Part shown: positions 8,947 through 18,473 of the stretch, in pieces
How the letters are laid out: every line of letters starts with the position of its first letter
How positions within the stretch are numbered: position 1 is the first letter of the stretch
Source: Shewanella sp. UCD-KL12
Lineage (GTDB): Bacteria > Pseudomonadota > Gammaproteobacteria > Enterobacterales > Shewanellaceae
Length of the DNA stretch: 64,000 nucleotides
Direction of reading: 5' to 3'
Assembly (NCBI RefSeq): GCF_001957125.1
Contig: NZ_MPHJ01000015.1
Coordinates: forward strand, 21,201-85,200
Translations under genes and position numbers: made by a program
Notes under the pieces: model-generated
Told to the model about the DNA's origin: nothing
Databases searched by the model: none
What the model saw: only the letters and a program-made list of their open reading frames with translations

Positions 8947-9816
8947 TCATAAAGGTTTACTAATCCTAATGACAACACGTCTGTTTCTTGCACGTTCATC
9001 GATAGTATCGTTTGATGCAACGTGACGCCTCTCACCATGTCCGACTGTATAGATCCGTTCTTGGTCTATGCCTGCAGCTAAAAAGAACTCTTTAACAGAA
9101 TCAGCTCTATCTTCTGAAATCTTCTTATTGACCGAGCGTCCACCATAACTATCGGTATAAGCATCAATCAAAACCACCTCAACATCGGGATCATAAGCCA
9201 GATACTCCTGCACTTTAGCCATTTGTGCTTTCGCATACCGAGTTAGCTCAGAGCCACCAAATTCATAGGTTAAAACAGTAAATGCAATGTCATCGAAGCT
9301 ATAAGGTAATAAGCCAGCTAAGCACGCCTTAAACTGACCATACTTACGATTAAAATTAACTGCTGATAAACCTACTGCAATTTTATTAGCTTCGTTATAC
9401 CAATCAGCATAATAAAAAGTAGGCTGCATACCACGTTCAAGCTCGGCTAACATTGACCAAGCCGCATTACGAGGCACTTCACCACTAAAGTATTTTTGAT
9501 AGGTAAGCTCAGTAATTGATTTAGATAGAATGCCTGGACGCCAAGCTGGCGCCATACTCATTAATGTTGCCTGAGTCACTTGATCAGGTTTTACCCACAT
9601 ATCTAAACTAAAATCTAGATTATGGTCTTTACCGGCGGTACTCGTGAAAACGGCTTTTCCATAGGAGGGAATATCATGCTCGAGACGGCATATGATCGGT
9701 GAGTTACCACTCAACTTCCATTGAGATTGATCGAGAGAGGCAACATAGTGACGCAATTCTGCAGTCGCAAAAAAGGGCAGGCACAATGTTGACGCTAACA
9801 ATACTCTAAGCCACAT
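8947..9816 (-). CDS. motY: Sodium-type flagellar motor T-ring protein MotY
   Basis: MotY forms the periplasmic T ring that anchors PomAB/MotAB-type stators around sodium-driven polar flagellar motors. The 289-residue protein has a signal peptide (LLASTLCLPFFATA). A MotY-specific N-terminal domain (about 20-150) follows, then an OmpA-like peptidoglycan-binding domain (about 165-289) with VVLIDAYTDSYGG, the modified counterpart of the usual GHTD, and ERIYTVGHGERRH and ARNRRVVIRI. No stator genes lie in this window. It is divergent from rnt with about 140 bp between the starts, and it has its own terminator. Confidence 0.93.
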   Translation of the reverse strand: MWLRVLLASTLCLPFFATAELRHYVASLDQSQWKLSGNSPIICRLEHDIPSYGKAVFTSTAGKDHNLDFSLDMWVKPDQVTQATLMSMAPAWRPGILSKSITELTYQKYFSGEVPRNAAWSMLAELERGMQPTFYYADWYNEANKIAVGLSAVNFNRKYGQFKACLAGLLPYSFDDIAFTVLTYEFGGSELTRYAKAQMAKVQEYLAYDPDVEVVLIDAYTDSYGGRSVNKKISEDRADSVKEFFLAAGIDQERIYTVGHGERRHVASNDTIDERARNRRVVIRISKPL

Positions 9817-9957
9817 ACCAAGTACTCATGTTAATTCTATTACTTAATGCTATCGGCACACTTTTACAGACCTTTAGCTTATAAAGTAGCCATTCAGACA
9901 TGACAGCAATAAACAGTTAGATCATAATAGCGGCCTGATAACTATTTGGACACTTTA

Positions 9958-10629
9958 ATGAGCGATATTTGCGACGCCAATAAATTAAATCACCGTTTTA
10001 GGGGCTACTTCCCTGTTGTCATCGATGTCGAGACTGCAGGCTTTAACGCCCAAACAGATGCGTTGCTTGAAATTGCCGTCACCATGCTGAAAATGGATGA
10101 TGAAGGTGTACTAAGCTTAGACAAAACTCTTCACTATCACATAGAGCCTTTTGAAGGTGCTAACTTAGAGCCTGATGCACTTGCCTTTAATGGTATTGAT
10201 CCAACTAACCCACTCCGTGGCGCTGTTAGCGAAAAAGAAGCCTTTTTAGAGATATTTAAAGAGGTAAAAAAAGCGCAAAAAGCAGCTGGATGTCATAGAA
10301 GCATCATTGTGGCTCATAATGCAGCCTTCGATCATGGCTTTGTCTCTCAAGCGATTGAACGTTGTGCCCTAAAGCGCACCCCGTTTCACCCATTTGCAAC
10401 TTTTGATACAGCCGCCCTCTCTGGCTTAGCACTGGGTCATACGGTACTGGCTAAAGCCTGCTCGATTGCCGGAATAGACTTTGATAATAGCGAAGCCCAT
10501 TCAGCCCTTTATGATACAGAGCGCACAGCCGAGCTTTTCTGTCATATTGTCAACAAATGGAAAGCACTCGGCGGTTGGCCATTAGCCGTGAACCACGATA
10601 GTGACGAAGTGGCAGCTGAAACAAAGTAA
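9958..10629 (+). CDS. rnt: Ribonuclease T
   Basis: RNase T is a DEDDh 3'-5' exoribonuclease that trims tRNA CCA ends and matures stable RNAs. The 223-residue protein shows the exonuclease motifs in order: [10 protein letters not shown] (Asp and Glu, Exo I), [12 protein letters not shown] (Asp, Exo II), and [16 protein letters not shown] (His and Asp, Exo III). The basic patches expected for tRNA binding are present. The ATG at 9958 is chosen over an in-frame TTG four codons upstream because it gives the usual family length. A strong terminator follows at 10654. Confidence 0.96.
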   Translation: MSDICDANKLNHRFRGYFPVVIDVETAGFNAQTDALLEIAVTMLKMDDEGVLSLDKTLHYHIEPFEGANLEPDALAFNGIDPTNPLRGAVSEKEAFLEIFKEVKKAQKAAGCHRSIIVAHNAAFDHGFVSQAIERCALKRTPFHPFATFDTAALSGLALGHTVLAKACSIAGIDFDNSEAHSALYDTERTAELFCHIVNKWKALGGWPLAVNHDSDEVAAETK

Positions 10630-10653
10630 CCATGGTTAACGCTTATAACGACA

Positions 10654-10677
10654 AAACGGCCTTTTGGCCGTTTTTTT
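10654..10677 (+). terminator. Rho-independent terminator of rnt
   Basis: AAACGGCC (10654-10661), a TTTT loop and GGCCGTTT (10666-10673) form the stem, followed by T residues to 10677. Confidence 0.92.
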
Positions 10678-10701
10678 ATGGCTTAACTTTATGACAGACA
10701 C

Positions 10702-10727
10702 AAAAAAGCCGCGATAAACGCGGCTTT
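10702..10727 (-). terminator. Rho-independent terminator of the peroxiredoxin gene
   Basis: AAAGCCGCG (10705-10713) and CGCGGCTTT (10719-10727) form a 9-bp stem with a T run on the minus strand, 34 nt after the stop codon at 10761. Confidence 0.9.
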
Positions 10728-10760
10728 CATTATGCTATGACAATCAAAAATCAAAAATGA

Positions 10761-11366
10761 TTATAGAGAGTCTGCATTATCATTTAGGTAAGAAGCAACG
10801 CCTTCTGGGCTCGCATCCATACCTTTGTCGCCTTTTTCCCAACCCGCTGGGCAAACGTCACCGTGCTCTTCGTGGAACTGAAGTGCATCGATCATACGTA
10901 GCATTTCGTCAACGTTACGGCCTAGTGGAAGGTCGTTAACCACTTGGTGACGAACTTGACCTTCTTTGTCGATTAGGAAAGAACCACGGAAAGCAACACC
11001 GGCTTCTGGATGCTCAACATCATATGCTTTACAGATCTCATGCTTAACGTCAGCAACTAGTGTGTACTGAACTGGACCAATACCACCTTGATCGACAGGA
11101 GTGTTACGCCATGCGTTGTGAGTGAACTGTGAATCGATAGAAACACCAATCACTTCTACGCCACGCTTCTTGAACTCTTCAATGCGGTGATCGAAAGCGA
11201 TCAGCTCAGATGGGCAAACAAAAGTGAAATCAAGTGGGTAGAAGAAAATTACCGTTGGCTTGCCTTGAATGGCTTCAGCTAGGTTAAAGCTATCAACGAT
11301 TTCGCCATTACCAAGTACAGCTGCTGCAGTAAAATCAGGTGCCGGACGGCCTACTAATACGCTCAT
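10761..11366 (-). CDS. Typical 2-Cys peroxiredoxin (AhpC/Tsa family)
   Basis: This enzyme reduces hydrogen peroxide and organic peroxides through a cysteine sulfenic acid and is normally recycled by thioredoxin. The 201-residue protein has the peroxidatic Cys51 in DFTFVCPSELIAF and the resolving Cys172 in GDVCPAGWEKG. That pattern defines the typical 2-Cys (Prx1) class rather than the AhpC type that pairs with AhpF. No ahpF-like gene is nearby. The gene is monocistronic, with a clear promoter at 11420-11447 and its own terminator. No OxyR site was recognised. Confidence 0.95.
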   Translation of the reverse strand: MSVLVGRPAPDFTAAAVLGNGEIVDSFNLAEAIQGKPTVIFFYPLDFTFVCPSELIAFDHRIEEFKKRGVEVIGVSIDSQFTHNAWRNTPVDQGGIGPVQYTLVADVKHEICKAYDVEHPEAGVAFRGSFLIDKEGQVRHQVVNDLPLGRNVDEMLRMIDALQFHEEHGDVCPAGWEKGDKGMDASPEGVASYLNDNADSL

Positions 11367-11419
11367 TTTATATCTCCATCTATGGATTGAAAAAACGTTT
11401 TCGTTATAAATCTTATGGC

Positions 11420-11447
11420 ATTATAGGCAGTGTTTGACTGCATACAA
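11420..11447 (-). promoter_or_regulatory. Sigma70 promoter of the peroxiredoxin gene
   Basis: On the minus strand TTGTAT (11442-11447) and TATAAT (11420-11425) are separated by 16 bp, about 50 nt upstream of the start codon. Confidence 0.65.
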
Positions 11448-11697
11448 GCTTTTTGAGATGAATATCACCTTTATTAATTAATTATTCATCTAAGCGCCGA
11501 ATAACTCACCATAGATCAATGCACGTCCCTTACAAATATGAGTATCTACAACAGGCTTTCACATTTCATTTTATTTATACCCACATCATTTTTACATCTA
11601 ATGGCTTTTATCAGATAAATGCTCTGTAAGCTGGACAAGCCTAGCCTTGCTGCGCAAAAATGGCTGCCAAACTAAAGAAAAGAAAGAATCAATTGAT

Positions 11698-13017
11698 ATG
11701 AATGCTGTTGTTATCGCAGTTTGCCTAATGCTAGGCCTCAGTTTAGCTAGGGTGAATGTTGTTATCGCGCTTACTGTAAGTGCACTTGTCGCAGGACTTG
11801 TTGGGGGCATGGATCTTCAACATACCGTAGATGCTTTTAACACTGGCTTAGGTGGTGGTGCACAAATCGCGTTAAGCTATGCCCTACTCGGTGCATTTGC
11901 CGTTGCATTATCTCACTCAGGCTTAACGACGCTTATCTCTAGACGGGTTATCTCAAGCTTAGGGAAAGAGCAAAATAGCACGAATATGAACCGTGTTCGT
12001 TGGACACTGTTATTAGCTATTTTAGCTATGGCGGTTTCCTCACAGAATCTACTACCAATCCATATCGCATTTATTCCCATTTTAATTCCGCCACTTTTGC
12101 ATGTCATGTCAAAGCTTAGGCTAGATAGACGTCTTGTGGCCTGCGTACTGACATTTGGTCTAGTCACCACCTATATGATCTTACCTGTTGGTTTTGGCGG
12201 TATTTTCTTAAACGATATCTTACTGGCTAACCTCAACAGTAATAACCTTGATGCAGTGCGAGAGCAGATCCCAACAGCGATGTTGATCCCAGCACTTGGC
12301 ATGATCACTGGATTATTGGTCGCGGTATTTATCAGTTACAGAAAACCTCGTGAGTATAAAGAGGAGTTGATATTAGCTGCTGAACCTGAAGAGGGAGTCA
12401 ATAGCAAGAATATCGCTATTGCCCTTGTTGCTATAGTTGCAACATTGACCGTCCAGTTATTTACAGGCTCAATGATCTTTGGTGCCTTAATTGGTTTCAT
12501 TATCTTTAGCTTCTCTGGCGCACTAAAACACGTTGCCGATCAGGATGTGTTTAATCAAGGTGTGCGTATGATGGCCAATATTGGTTTTATCATGATATCA
12601 GCCGCAGGTTTCGCCGCAGTTGTTAAGGAGACAGGCGATGTCAGTTCTCTCGTTGACTCGTTAACTCACATCATAGGTGATAATAAAGCTCTAGCTGCTT
12701 TCTTGATGCTAATCGTCGGTCTACTTATTACCATGGGCATTGGCTCATCGTTTTCAACCATACCGATTATCGCCACTATCTATGTGCCATTAGCCATGAG
12801 CTTTGGCTTCTCTGTCACGGCTACGATTGCCCTAGTAGGTACTGCTGCGGCATTGGGGGATGCGGGCTCACCAGCCTCTGACTCAACCTTAGGTCCAACA
12901 GCAGGTTTGAATGCCGATGGGCAACACGATCATATTAAAGACAGTGTGATCCCAACCTTTATTCACTACAACATCCCACTACTTGTATTTGGATGGATAG
13001 CGGCCATGGTACTTTAG
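11698..13017 (+). CDS. NhaC-type Na+/H+ antiporter family protein
   Basis: This is an inner-membrane transporter of the Na_H_antiporter family and probably exchanges Na+ or another small solute for protons. The 439-residue protein has about eleven hydrophobic helices, a glycine-rich early loop ([20 protein letters not shown]), a central loop near residues 220-235 and the family motif [22 protein letters not shown] near residues 400-420, cited here as [17 protein letters not shown]. The ATG at 11698 is preceded by a purine-rich AAGAAAAGAAAG. An upstream TTG would add 17 unlikely residues. The actual substrate cannot be told from sequence. Confidence 0.85.
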   Translation: MNAVVIAVCLMLGLSLARVNVVIALTVSALVAGLVGGMDLQHTVDAFNTGLGGGAQIALSYALLGAFAVALSHSGLTTLISRRVISSLGKEQNSTNMNRVRWTLLLAILAMAVSSQNLLPIHIAFIPILIPPLLHVMSKLRLDRRLVACVLTFGLVTTYMILPVGFGGIFLNDILLANLNSNNLDAVREQIPTAMLIPALGMITGLLVAVFISYRKPREYKEELILAAEPEEGVNSKNIAIALVAIVATLTVQLFTGSMIFGALIGFIIFSFSGALKHVADQDVFNQGVRMMANIGFIMISAAGFAAVVKETGDVSSLVDSLTHIIGDNKALAAFLMLIVGLLITMGIGSSFSTIPIIATIYVPLAMSFGFSVTATIALVGTAAALGDAGSPASDSTLGPTAGLNADGQHDHIKDSVIPTFIHYNIPLLVFGWIAAMVL

Positions 13018-13023
13018 GAAAAA

Positions 13024-13107
13024 TTCGAGGTTCGAGGTTCGAGGTTCAAGTTTTGAGCTTCGAGCTTTGAGCTTTGAGCTTTGAGCTTTGAGCTTTGAGC
13101 TTTGAAG
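13024..13107. repeat. Heptamer minisatellite, 12 tandem units
   Basis: Twelve contiguous 7-bp units run from 13024: three TTCGAGG, one TTCAAGT, one TTTGAGC, one TTCGAGC, five TTTGAGC and a final TTTGAAG. The array lies between the antiporter stop codon and the shared terminator, so it is transcribed but not translated. The homogeneous TTTGAGC block suggests recent slippage. Confidence 0.95.
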
Positions 13108-13125
13108 TTAGAGAAAAGTGAAAAC

Positions 13126-13153
13126 AAAAAAGGAGCCAATTGGCTCCTTTTTC
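13126..13153. terminator. Bidirectional terminator between the antiporter gene and upp
   Basis: AAAAAGGAGCCAA (13127-13139) and TTGGCTCCTTTTT (13140-13152) form a perfect 26-nt palindrome with A and T runs on the two sides, so it can stop transcription from either strand. Confidence 0.9.
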
Positions 13154-13232
13154 TTTTTAAGCTAACGTACAATGTTTGTTCAGTTTAAACAGCTTGTTAT
13201 TGGTTAGCCTAATAGAAACTCGTTAATTGAGT

Positions 13233-13859
13233 CTACTTGGTACCGAAAATCTTATCGCCAGCATCACCCAGACCAGGAAGAATGTATCCCTGCTCGTTTA
13301 GGCAATCATCGATAGAAGCGGTATATAGCTCAACATCTGGATGCGCTTTTTCAAGAGCAGCAACACCTTCTGGTGCAGCAACCAATACCAATGCTTTAAT
13401 CGCAGTACAACCACGCTCTTTTAATAGATCAATGGTAGAGATCATTGAGCCACCAGTAGCAAGCATAGGGTCAACCACAAGCGCGATACGAGAAGGCATA
13501 TCACTGGCAAGCTTTTCAAAGTAAGGCACAGGCTCTAGTGTCTCTTCATCGCGGTACATACCCACAACAGAGATACGTGCACTTGGAATATTCTCAAGTA
13601 CGCCATCCATCATGCCAAGGCCTGCACGTAAGATAGGAACCACTGTCACTTTCTTACCTTTAATTTGTTCAACCTGTACAGGACCGTTCCAACCTTCTAG
13701 GGTTACAGGCTCTGTTACAAAATCAGCAGTGGCTTCATAGGTTAGTAGGCTTCCCACTTCCGCAGCAAGCTCACGGAAACGTTTAGTACTAATGTCACCT
13801 TCGCGCATTAGACCTATTTTATGACGTACTAAAGGATGTTTAACCTCAACGACTTTCAT
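13233..13859 (-). CDS. upp: Uracil phosphoribosyltransferase
   Basis: Upp converts uracil and PRPP to UMP in pyrimidine salvage. The 208-residue protein has the same length as the Escherichia coli enzyme and starts [14 protein letters not shown]. The PRPP-binding loop region DPMLATGGS and the uracil-site segment near [12 protein letters not shown] are present, together with [14 protein letters not shown]. The ATG at 13859 follows an AGGAG ribosome-binding site. A longer frame with 12 extra residues is rejected. It is divergent from purMN with about 210 bp between them, the usual arrangement in enteric and marine gammaproteobacteria. Confidence 0.97.
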   Translation of the reverse strand: MKVVEVKHPLVRHKIGLMREGDISTKRFRELAAEVGSLLTYEATADFVTEPVTLEGWNGPVQVEQIKGKKVTVVPILRAGLGMMDGVLENIPSARISVVGMYRDEETLEPVPYFEKLASDMPSRIALVVDPMLATGGSMISTIDLLKERGCTAIKALVLVAAPEGVAALEKAHPDVELYTASIDDCLNEQGYILPGLGDAGDKIFGTK

Positions 13860-14072
13860 CTTTTTCTCCTGATTATCTGGCATTATTTCAAGCAAATTCC
13901 CGAGATTTTAGTTTATTTGTCCACATTGGCAAACATAAAGTTTTAAAAACACGATAAATCGTGAGCCAAGTCCGCTGTAAATAGCAAAATCTTCGCTTTC
14001 GAGGCCTGCCACAAACTGGTAGAATAGCGCCGCATAAAATCCAATAACCATTCTGTACCCGAGAGGATCTTC

Positions 14073-15110
14073 GTGAGCACTCCTACCCAGCTTAGCTATA
14101 AAGATGCAGGTGTCGATATCGACGCCGGAAATGCACTAGTTGATAATATAAAAACAGCCGTGAAACGTACCCACCGTCCAGAAGTTATGGGCAATTTAGG
14201 TGGATTTGGTGCTCTTTGTGAACTACCAACTAAGTACAAACACCCAGTGCTTGTTTCTGGTACCGATGGCGTTGGCACCAAATTAAGATTAGCTATCGAC
14301 TATAAGAAGCACGACACAGTTGGTATCGATCTTGTTGCCATGTGCTCAAACGATTTAATCGTATCAGGCGCTGAGCCACTTTTCTTCCTTGATTACTATG
14401 CAACAGGCAAGCTTGATGTTGATGCTGCTACATCTGTAGTGAAAGGCATTGCTGAAGGTTGCGTACAGTCTGGCTGTGCACTCATTGGTGGTGAAACTGC
14501 CGAGATGCCAGGTATGTACGAAGGTGATGATTATGACCTTGCTGGTTTCTGCGTCGGTGTCGTTGAAAAAGAAGATATCATCGATGGCACTAAAGTTGTC
14601 GCTGGTGACTCGCTTATCGCACTTGGTGCAAGCGGCCCACACTCAAACGGGTTTTCATTGATCCGTAAGGTGCTTGAGGTGAGCAAAGCTGATCCACAAG
14701 AAAATCTTGAGGGTAAGCCACTTATCGATCACTTACTTGAACCTACAAAAATTTATGTTAAGTCGCTGCTTAAGCTACTTGAACAGACTGAAGTTCACGC
14801 GATGGCACACATCACAGGCGGTGGATTCTGGGAAAACATCCCACGCGTCCTTCCTGATGACTGTAAAGCTGTTGTAAAAGGTGACTCTTGGCAGTGGCCA
14901 ACGGTTTTCAACTGGTTAATGGAAAACGGCAACATCGCTGAATTTGAGATGTACCGTACCTTTAACTGTGGTGTGGGCATGGTTGTCGCGTTGCCATCTG
15001 ATAAAGTTGACGCAGCACTTGAGCTGCTTAATGCTGAAGGCGAGAAAGCATGGCTAATCGGTAACATTGCCAAGCGCAATGGTGACGAAGAGCAAGTGGA
15101 GATTCTGTAA
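14073..15110 (+). CDS. purM: Phosphoribosylformylglycinamidine cyclo-ligase (AIR synthetase)
   Basis: PurM closes the imidazole ring of purines, using ATP to convert FGAM to AIR. The 345-residue protein shows the family motifs [11 protein letters not shown], the glycine-rich [11 protein letters not shown] and the C-terminal [13 protein letters not shown]. The start codon is GTG, preceded by GAGAGGAT. The stop codon overlaps the purN start in TAATG, so the two genes are translationally coupled. No clear PurR operator was recognised in the 210-bp upp-purM region. Confidence 0.97.
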   Translation: MSTPTQLSYKDAGVDIDAGNALVDNIKTAVKRTHRPEVMGNLGGFGALCELPTKYKHPVLVSGTDGVGTKLRLAIDYKKHDTVGIDLVAMCSNDLIVSGAEPLFFLDYYATGKLDVDAATSVVKGIAEGCVQSGCALIGGETAEMPGMYEGDDYDLAGFCVGVVEKEDIIDGTKVVAGDSLIALGASGPHSNGFSLIRKVLEVSKADPQENLEGKPLIDHLLEPTKIYVKSLLKLLEQTEVHAMAHITGGGFWENIPRVLPDDCKAVVKGDSWQWPTVFNWLMENGNIAEFEMYRTFNCGVGMVVALPSDKVDAALELLNAEGEKAWLIGNIAKRNGDEEQVEIL

Positions 15111-15754
15111 TGTCTGCTAGCTGTCGCATATTGGTCTTAATTTCTGGTAATGGTAGTAACTTACAAGCCATTATTGATAGTTGTGACGACCACCTTGAAG
15201 GTGAAGTTGTCGGCGTAATAAGTAATAAGCCTGATGCTTATGGCTTAATTCGTGCTCATCAAAGTGAAATTGATACGAGTTGTGTGATAGCTCGCAAAGG
15301 TGAATCTCGCAGTGAATATGATGTTCGATTAAAACTTGCAATCGATAAGTATCAACCTGAACTTATCGTATTAGCAGGCTTTATGCGTATTCTCAGTGAT
15401 GAATTTGTACAGAGCTTTGAGGGGAAGATGATCAATATCCACCCCTCTCTTCTGCCTAAGTACACAGGCTTAAATACCCACCAGCGTGCTATCGATGCAA
15501 AAGATAGTGAACATGGTGCAAGTGTTCACTTCGTGACACCTGAACTTGATGCTGGCCCTGTGATATTACAAGCAAAAGTGCCTGTATATGATGAAGACAC
15601 AGCAGAGACTTTAGCTGAGCGTGTCCATCAACAAGAGCACTCAATCTATCCTTTAGTCGTGAAATGGTATAGCCAGAATCGACTAGCGATGAAAGATGGT
15701 ATGGCTCACCTTGATGATAAAGCGCTTGATGTAATGGGTTACGCTGCAGATTAA
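15110..15754 (+). CDS. purN: Phosphoribosylglycinamide formyltransferase 1
   Basis: PurN transfers a formyl group from 10-formyl-tetrahydrofolate to GAR in the third step of purine synthesis. The 214-residue protein has the N-terminal phosphate-binding LISGNGSNLQAI. The folate and catalytic segment is IHPSLLPKYTGLNTHQRAID (Asn and His of the active site). HGASVHFVTPELDAGPVI provides the catalytic Asp. It overlaps purM by one base and is followed by a strong terminator at 15785. Confidence 0.97.
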   Translation: MSASCRILVLISGNGSNLQAIIDSCDDHLEGEVVGVISNKPDAYGLIRAHQSEIDTSCVIARKGESRSEYDVRLKLAIDKYQPELIVLAGFMRILSDEFVQSFEGKMINIHPSLLPKYTGLNTHQRAIDAKDSEHGASVHFVTPELDAGPVILQAKVPVYDEDTAETLAERVHQQEHSIYPLVVKWYSQNRLAMKDGMAHLDDKALDVMGYAAD

Positions 15755-15784
15755 AGCAGCTTTATTACTCATGACAGCTTAATG

Positions 15785-15817
15785 AAAAGGCTCTGAACTA
15801 AGTTCAGAGCCTTTTTT
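15785..15817 (+). terminator. Rho-independent terminator of purMN
   Basis: AAAAGGCTCTGAACT (15785-15799) pairs with AGTTCAGAGCCTTTT (15802-15816) and is followed by a T run. Confidence 0.93.
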
Positions 15818-15901
15818 GTATCCCCCTCACAACCCGGCACCTGCTATTTACCAAATGTTACTTATCAGGGCTGCTCATACTAAAAGACACTAAACCCCTT
15901 A

Positions 15902-16369
15902 GTGAGTATTAATAAGCCCAAACTCTTTAATATTAGGTTTCAATCGATCACTATCGGAAACCCAATGTTCTCAAGATTTAGTGAAGCACTGCCAGGCATG
16001 ATGCATATAAGGCTGATAAAAAGCTTTCATGAGTTTGCCATATCATCTGCGGCTAACTACACACAAACTCAATGGCAATGTCTTGTCTGCCAGGGTTATC
16101 ACTTCTTGGCATACCCAGACTCTCCCGAAAAGTACCGGGTGAAAACTCAATATATCGATACTGAACTTTCACCTAAGGCATTCGGTGCTTACATAAGCCT
16201 GATGGTATTTAATCACTGGGCAACTCAAATGGTCGAAATTGAAGATACTCGCCTCTCTCAATTTTTCCGCTATCACTTCCACGACTCCAAGCGGTATTTG
16301 ATTGATAGCTGTCATCAATTAGGTATTGAGCAGTTTGAAGCAAAATTAGTCGCCCGTTTAATTGACTAG
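15902..16369 (+). CDS. ArdB/KlcA-like antirestriction family protein (tentative)
   Basis: The 155-residue product is not a clear member of any family by eye. Its layout matches the antirestriction family PF03230: a central aromatic segment (QWQCLVCQGYHFLAYP), then EKYRVKTQYIDTELSPKAFG aligning with the ERYxLxVxxNWFxxEMSAEAAG block, then a helical segment ending FEAKLVARLID like the AIxAAID end. ArdB and KlcA block type I restriction enzymes without being nucleic-acid mimics. The start is uncertain: GTG at 15902 or an ATG at 15965, which would remove the first 21 residues. It lies alone after the purN terminator with no plasmid or phage gene nearby. Confidence 0.5.
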   Translation: MSINKPKLFNIRFQSITIGNPMFSRFSEALPGMMHIRLIKSFHEFAISSAANYTQTQWQCLVCQGYHFLAYPDSPEKYRVKTQYIDTELSPKAFGAYISLMVFNHWATQMVEIEDTRLSQFFRYHFHDSKRYLIDSCHQLGIEQFEAKLVARLID

Positions 16370-16519
16370 TCTCAGTCACTTTAGTCAATGTTAACGATTA
16401 ACAGTTTCATGCTGAGTGACGACTCTTTTAATTTCTTATGGTGCTAAACCATTTCTCGACATCTAGCTCGTCCCCATAGTTAGACCTCAACCCAAAGAAC
16501 GATAAACTTGGATAACTTA

Positions 16520-16903
16520 ATGAAACGTATATTACTTAGCTTGCTCCTACCATTGGTCACATTCTCTGCACTCGCAGAGCCCGTCAATATCACCTCTGTA
16601 GACCATATTAACCTTGGCTCGCGCCATGCAGGCTCTGGCGCCATGATAGGAGGTGTTGCAGGTGCCGTCGCTGGTGACAGCTGGGGCGACATTGCTATTG
16701 GTGCACTAGGAGGTGCGATTATCGGGGATGTCGTTTCAGATCATCGACAGGGAGTAAAAATTAGTATTGAGCATGCTGATGGGCGGCAAAGAGTCGTGGT
16801 ACAACAAGGCGACATGAAGCAGTTTCGATTAGGTGAGGCTGAGCTTGAAGAGATACACCATGGCGCAGATATAAAGTTTGAGGTACGTCCGAACAGAAGC
16901 TAA
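16520..16903 (+). CDS. Glycine-zipper periplasmic or outer-membrane protein
   Basis: This is a 127-residue exported protein with a signal peptide ending in FSALAEP. A glycine-zipper segment near residues 35-70 (GSGAMIGGVAGAVAG and IAIGALGGAIIGDVV) resembles the membrane-inserting part of SlyB or 17-kDa antigen proteins. A short beta-rich tail with the SlyB-like VVQQGDMKQF follows. There is no lipobox cysteine, so it is not a lipoprotein. The ATG at 16520 is preferred over an in-frame TTG at 16508. Its function is unknown; a structural envelope role is inferred. Confidence 0.7.
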   Translation: MKRILLSLLLPLVTFSALAEPVNITSVDHINLGSRHAGSGAMIGGVAGAVAGDSWGDIAIGALGGAIIGDVVSDHRQGVKISIEHADGRQRVVVQQGDMKQFRLGEAELEEIHHGADIKFEVRPNRS

Positions 16904-16938
16904 AGCAGGGAACTCAAGCTTGGATTGCATTGCTATAA

Positions 16939-17003
16939 TCTCATGACTTTAATCTCATAACTTTAGTCGCATAACTTTAGTCGCATAACTTTGCCGCATA
17001 ACT
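16939..17003. repeat. 14-bp tandem repeat
   Basis: The units TCTCATGACTTTAA, TCTCATAACTTTAG and TCGCATAACTTTAG are followed by a fourth unit lacking its end and by a partial GCCGCATAACT. They are non-coding and lie between the glycine-zipper gene and gntR. Nothing else was recognised in 17004-17261. Confidence 0.85.
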
Positions 17004-17261
17004 AAATCGCCTAGCTTATGAAAGCATCGAAGTTAACTTATTATAATGACTAAGCTAGTGACTAAGCTTGAGAGATAAACATAAGGGATAAACCATCATC
17101 ACTGTTCATCAAGTTGTTAGTGACCTCCCTTAGTGAGATTCACGACATGTTGAGCCGTTAAGTCATTCATTAAGGTGACACTGGCTACCATCAAGCTGTT
17201 CTCCCCTCATAATCTTAAAGAAACGTTCGCGTTATCAATAGTATCTACCTAGTTTAACTGT

Positions 17262-17281
17262 TAATGTTACCTGTAACATTA
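17262..17281. promoter_or_regulatory. GntR operator upstream of gntR
   Basis: TAATGTTAC-CT-GTAACATTA is a perfect inverted repeat whose core, TGTTAC-NN-GTAACA, also occurs twice between gntK and gntT. It ends 14 nt before the gntR start codon, so binding here would repress gntR itself. Confidence 0.85.
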
Positions 17282-17295
17282 AAGTGAGATCATCT

Positions 17296-18300
17296 ATGAG
17301 CGCAACACAAAAAACCAGACCTACTCTGCAACATATTGCTGACAGGATAGGCATCACTAAGATGACAGTGTCCCGTTATCTGCGTGATCCACACTCTGTC
17401 GCTGCTAGCACCCGAGAAAAGATTGCCAAAGAGATTGAGGCTACAGGCTATATTCAAAACCGCGCACCAGCCATGTTGTCTAAAGCTTCAAGCAAGGCGA
17501 TTGGTATCTTACTGCCCTCACTCTCTAATCAAGTATTTGCCCGCTTTGCCCAAGGCATTGAAGAGGTTGCAAGCAGCCATGGCTACCAAACCTTAATTGC
17601 CCATTTTGGTTATAGCGACTTAGAGGAGGAGAGTAAAATCGCCTCCTTGCTCTCCTATCAAGTCGATGGACTGATTTTAACTGAAACCTCACATACTAAC
17701 CGTACCCTACAGATGATAGGGACGGCGAACATACCAGTAGTGGAAGCCATGGAGCTACCACACACTCCTATCGATATGGCAGTGGGCTTAAACCATCAAG
17801 CTGCAGCCTATGATGTCGTCACTCAGATGCTCAACTCTGGCAAGAAACAGATCGCCTACTTTGGTGCGCGATTAGACAGCCGAACCAAGTTAAGAATGCA
17901 AGGTTATACCCAAGCGGTAGAAGCGCAAGGTCATAAGCCCATCTACATCTTAACAGAGGCCCACTCAAGCTTCTCAATTGGCGCGAACCTGCTAGAGCAA
18001 GCACTGAACCAGCATAGCGATTTAGACGGCGCCTTTTGTACCAATGATGATATTGCCGTTGGCATCATGTTGGCGGCGCAGCAACAAGGGATATCGATTC
18101 CTCATCAATTAGCTGTAGTGGGCAACAACGCATTGGATATCGGCACTGTGATGAGCCCCTCCCTCACCAGTATCGACTCCCCCCGCTTTGAAATTGGACA
18201 AAAAAGCGCTGAGCTAATTATTAGTGCCTTAGCCGGCGTTCCATCAGAACAGAAAGTTTACGATCTTGGCTACAGTATCTCAGCAGGTGGAAGTTTGTGA
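17296..18300 (+). CDS. gntR: Gluconate utilisation repressor GntR (LacI family)
   Basis: GntR represses gluconate uptake and phosphorylation genes until gluconate binds. The 334-residue protein has an N-terminal helix-turn-helix (TLQHIADRIGITKMTVSRYL) and the hinge NRAPAMLSKASSKAIGILLPS, then a periplasmic-binding-protein-like effector domain with FCTNDDIAVG. The sequence follows Escherichia coli GntR closely from residue 10 to the end (SISAGGSL). The ATG at 17296 is preferred over a GTG four codons upstream. Its operator precedes it, and the other two boxes lie at the gntK-gntT locus 7 kb away. Confidence 0.94.
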   Translation: MSATQKTRPTLQHIADRIGITKMTVSRYLRDPHSVAASTREKIAKEIEATGYIQNRAPAMLSKASSKAIGILLPSLSNQVFARFAQGIEEVASSHGYQTLIAHFGYSDLEEESKIASLLSYQVDGLILTETSHTNRTLQMIGTANIPVVEAMELPHTPIDMAVGLNHQAAAYDVVTQMLNSGKKQIAYFGARLDSRTKLRMQGYTQAVEAQGHKPIYILTEAHSSFSIGANLLEQALNQHSDLDGAFCTNDDIAVGIMLAAQQQGISIPHQLAVVGNNALDIGTVMSPSLTSIDSPRFEIGQKSAELIISALAGVPSEQKVYDLGYSISAGGSL

Positions 18301-18473
18301 TGACTTTATAAGTCATATGTCCGCGGTATTGTTTTGTTACAGATGTGCAATGGCTTTGATGGAAAAACTTCTCTATTTTAGGCTTGTTTACACACCTTGA
18401 GGTCAACATCCTTGGGCGTTGCTATAACAATAAAATGGTACCGCTAGTGTGGTAACCTGAAATGGAGTTCTAA

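Noticed and set aside
10757-10939. Plus-strand frame opposite the peroxiredoxin gene
   Set aside because: It is fully contained in the antisense of a clearly real gene.
13024-13107. Heptamer array considered as a CRISPR or coding repeat
   Set aside because: The units are only 7 bp with no spacers, and the period breaks every reading frame.
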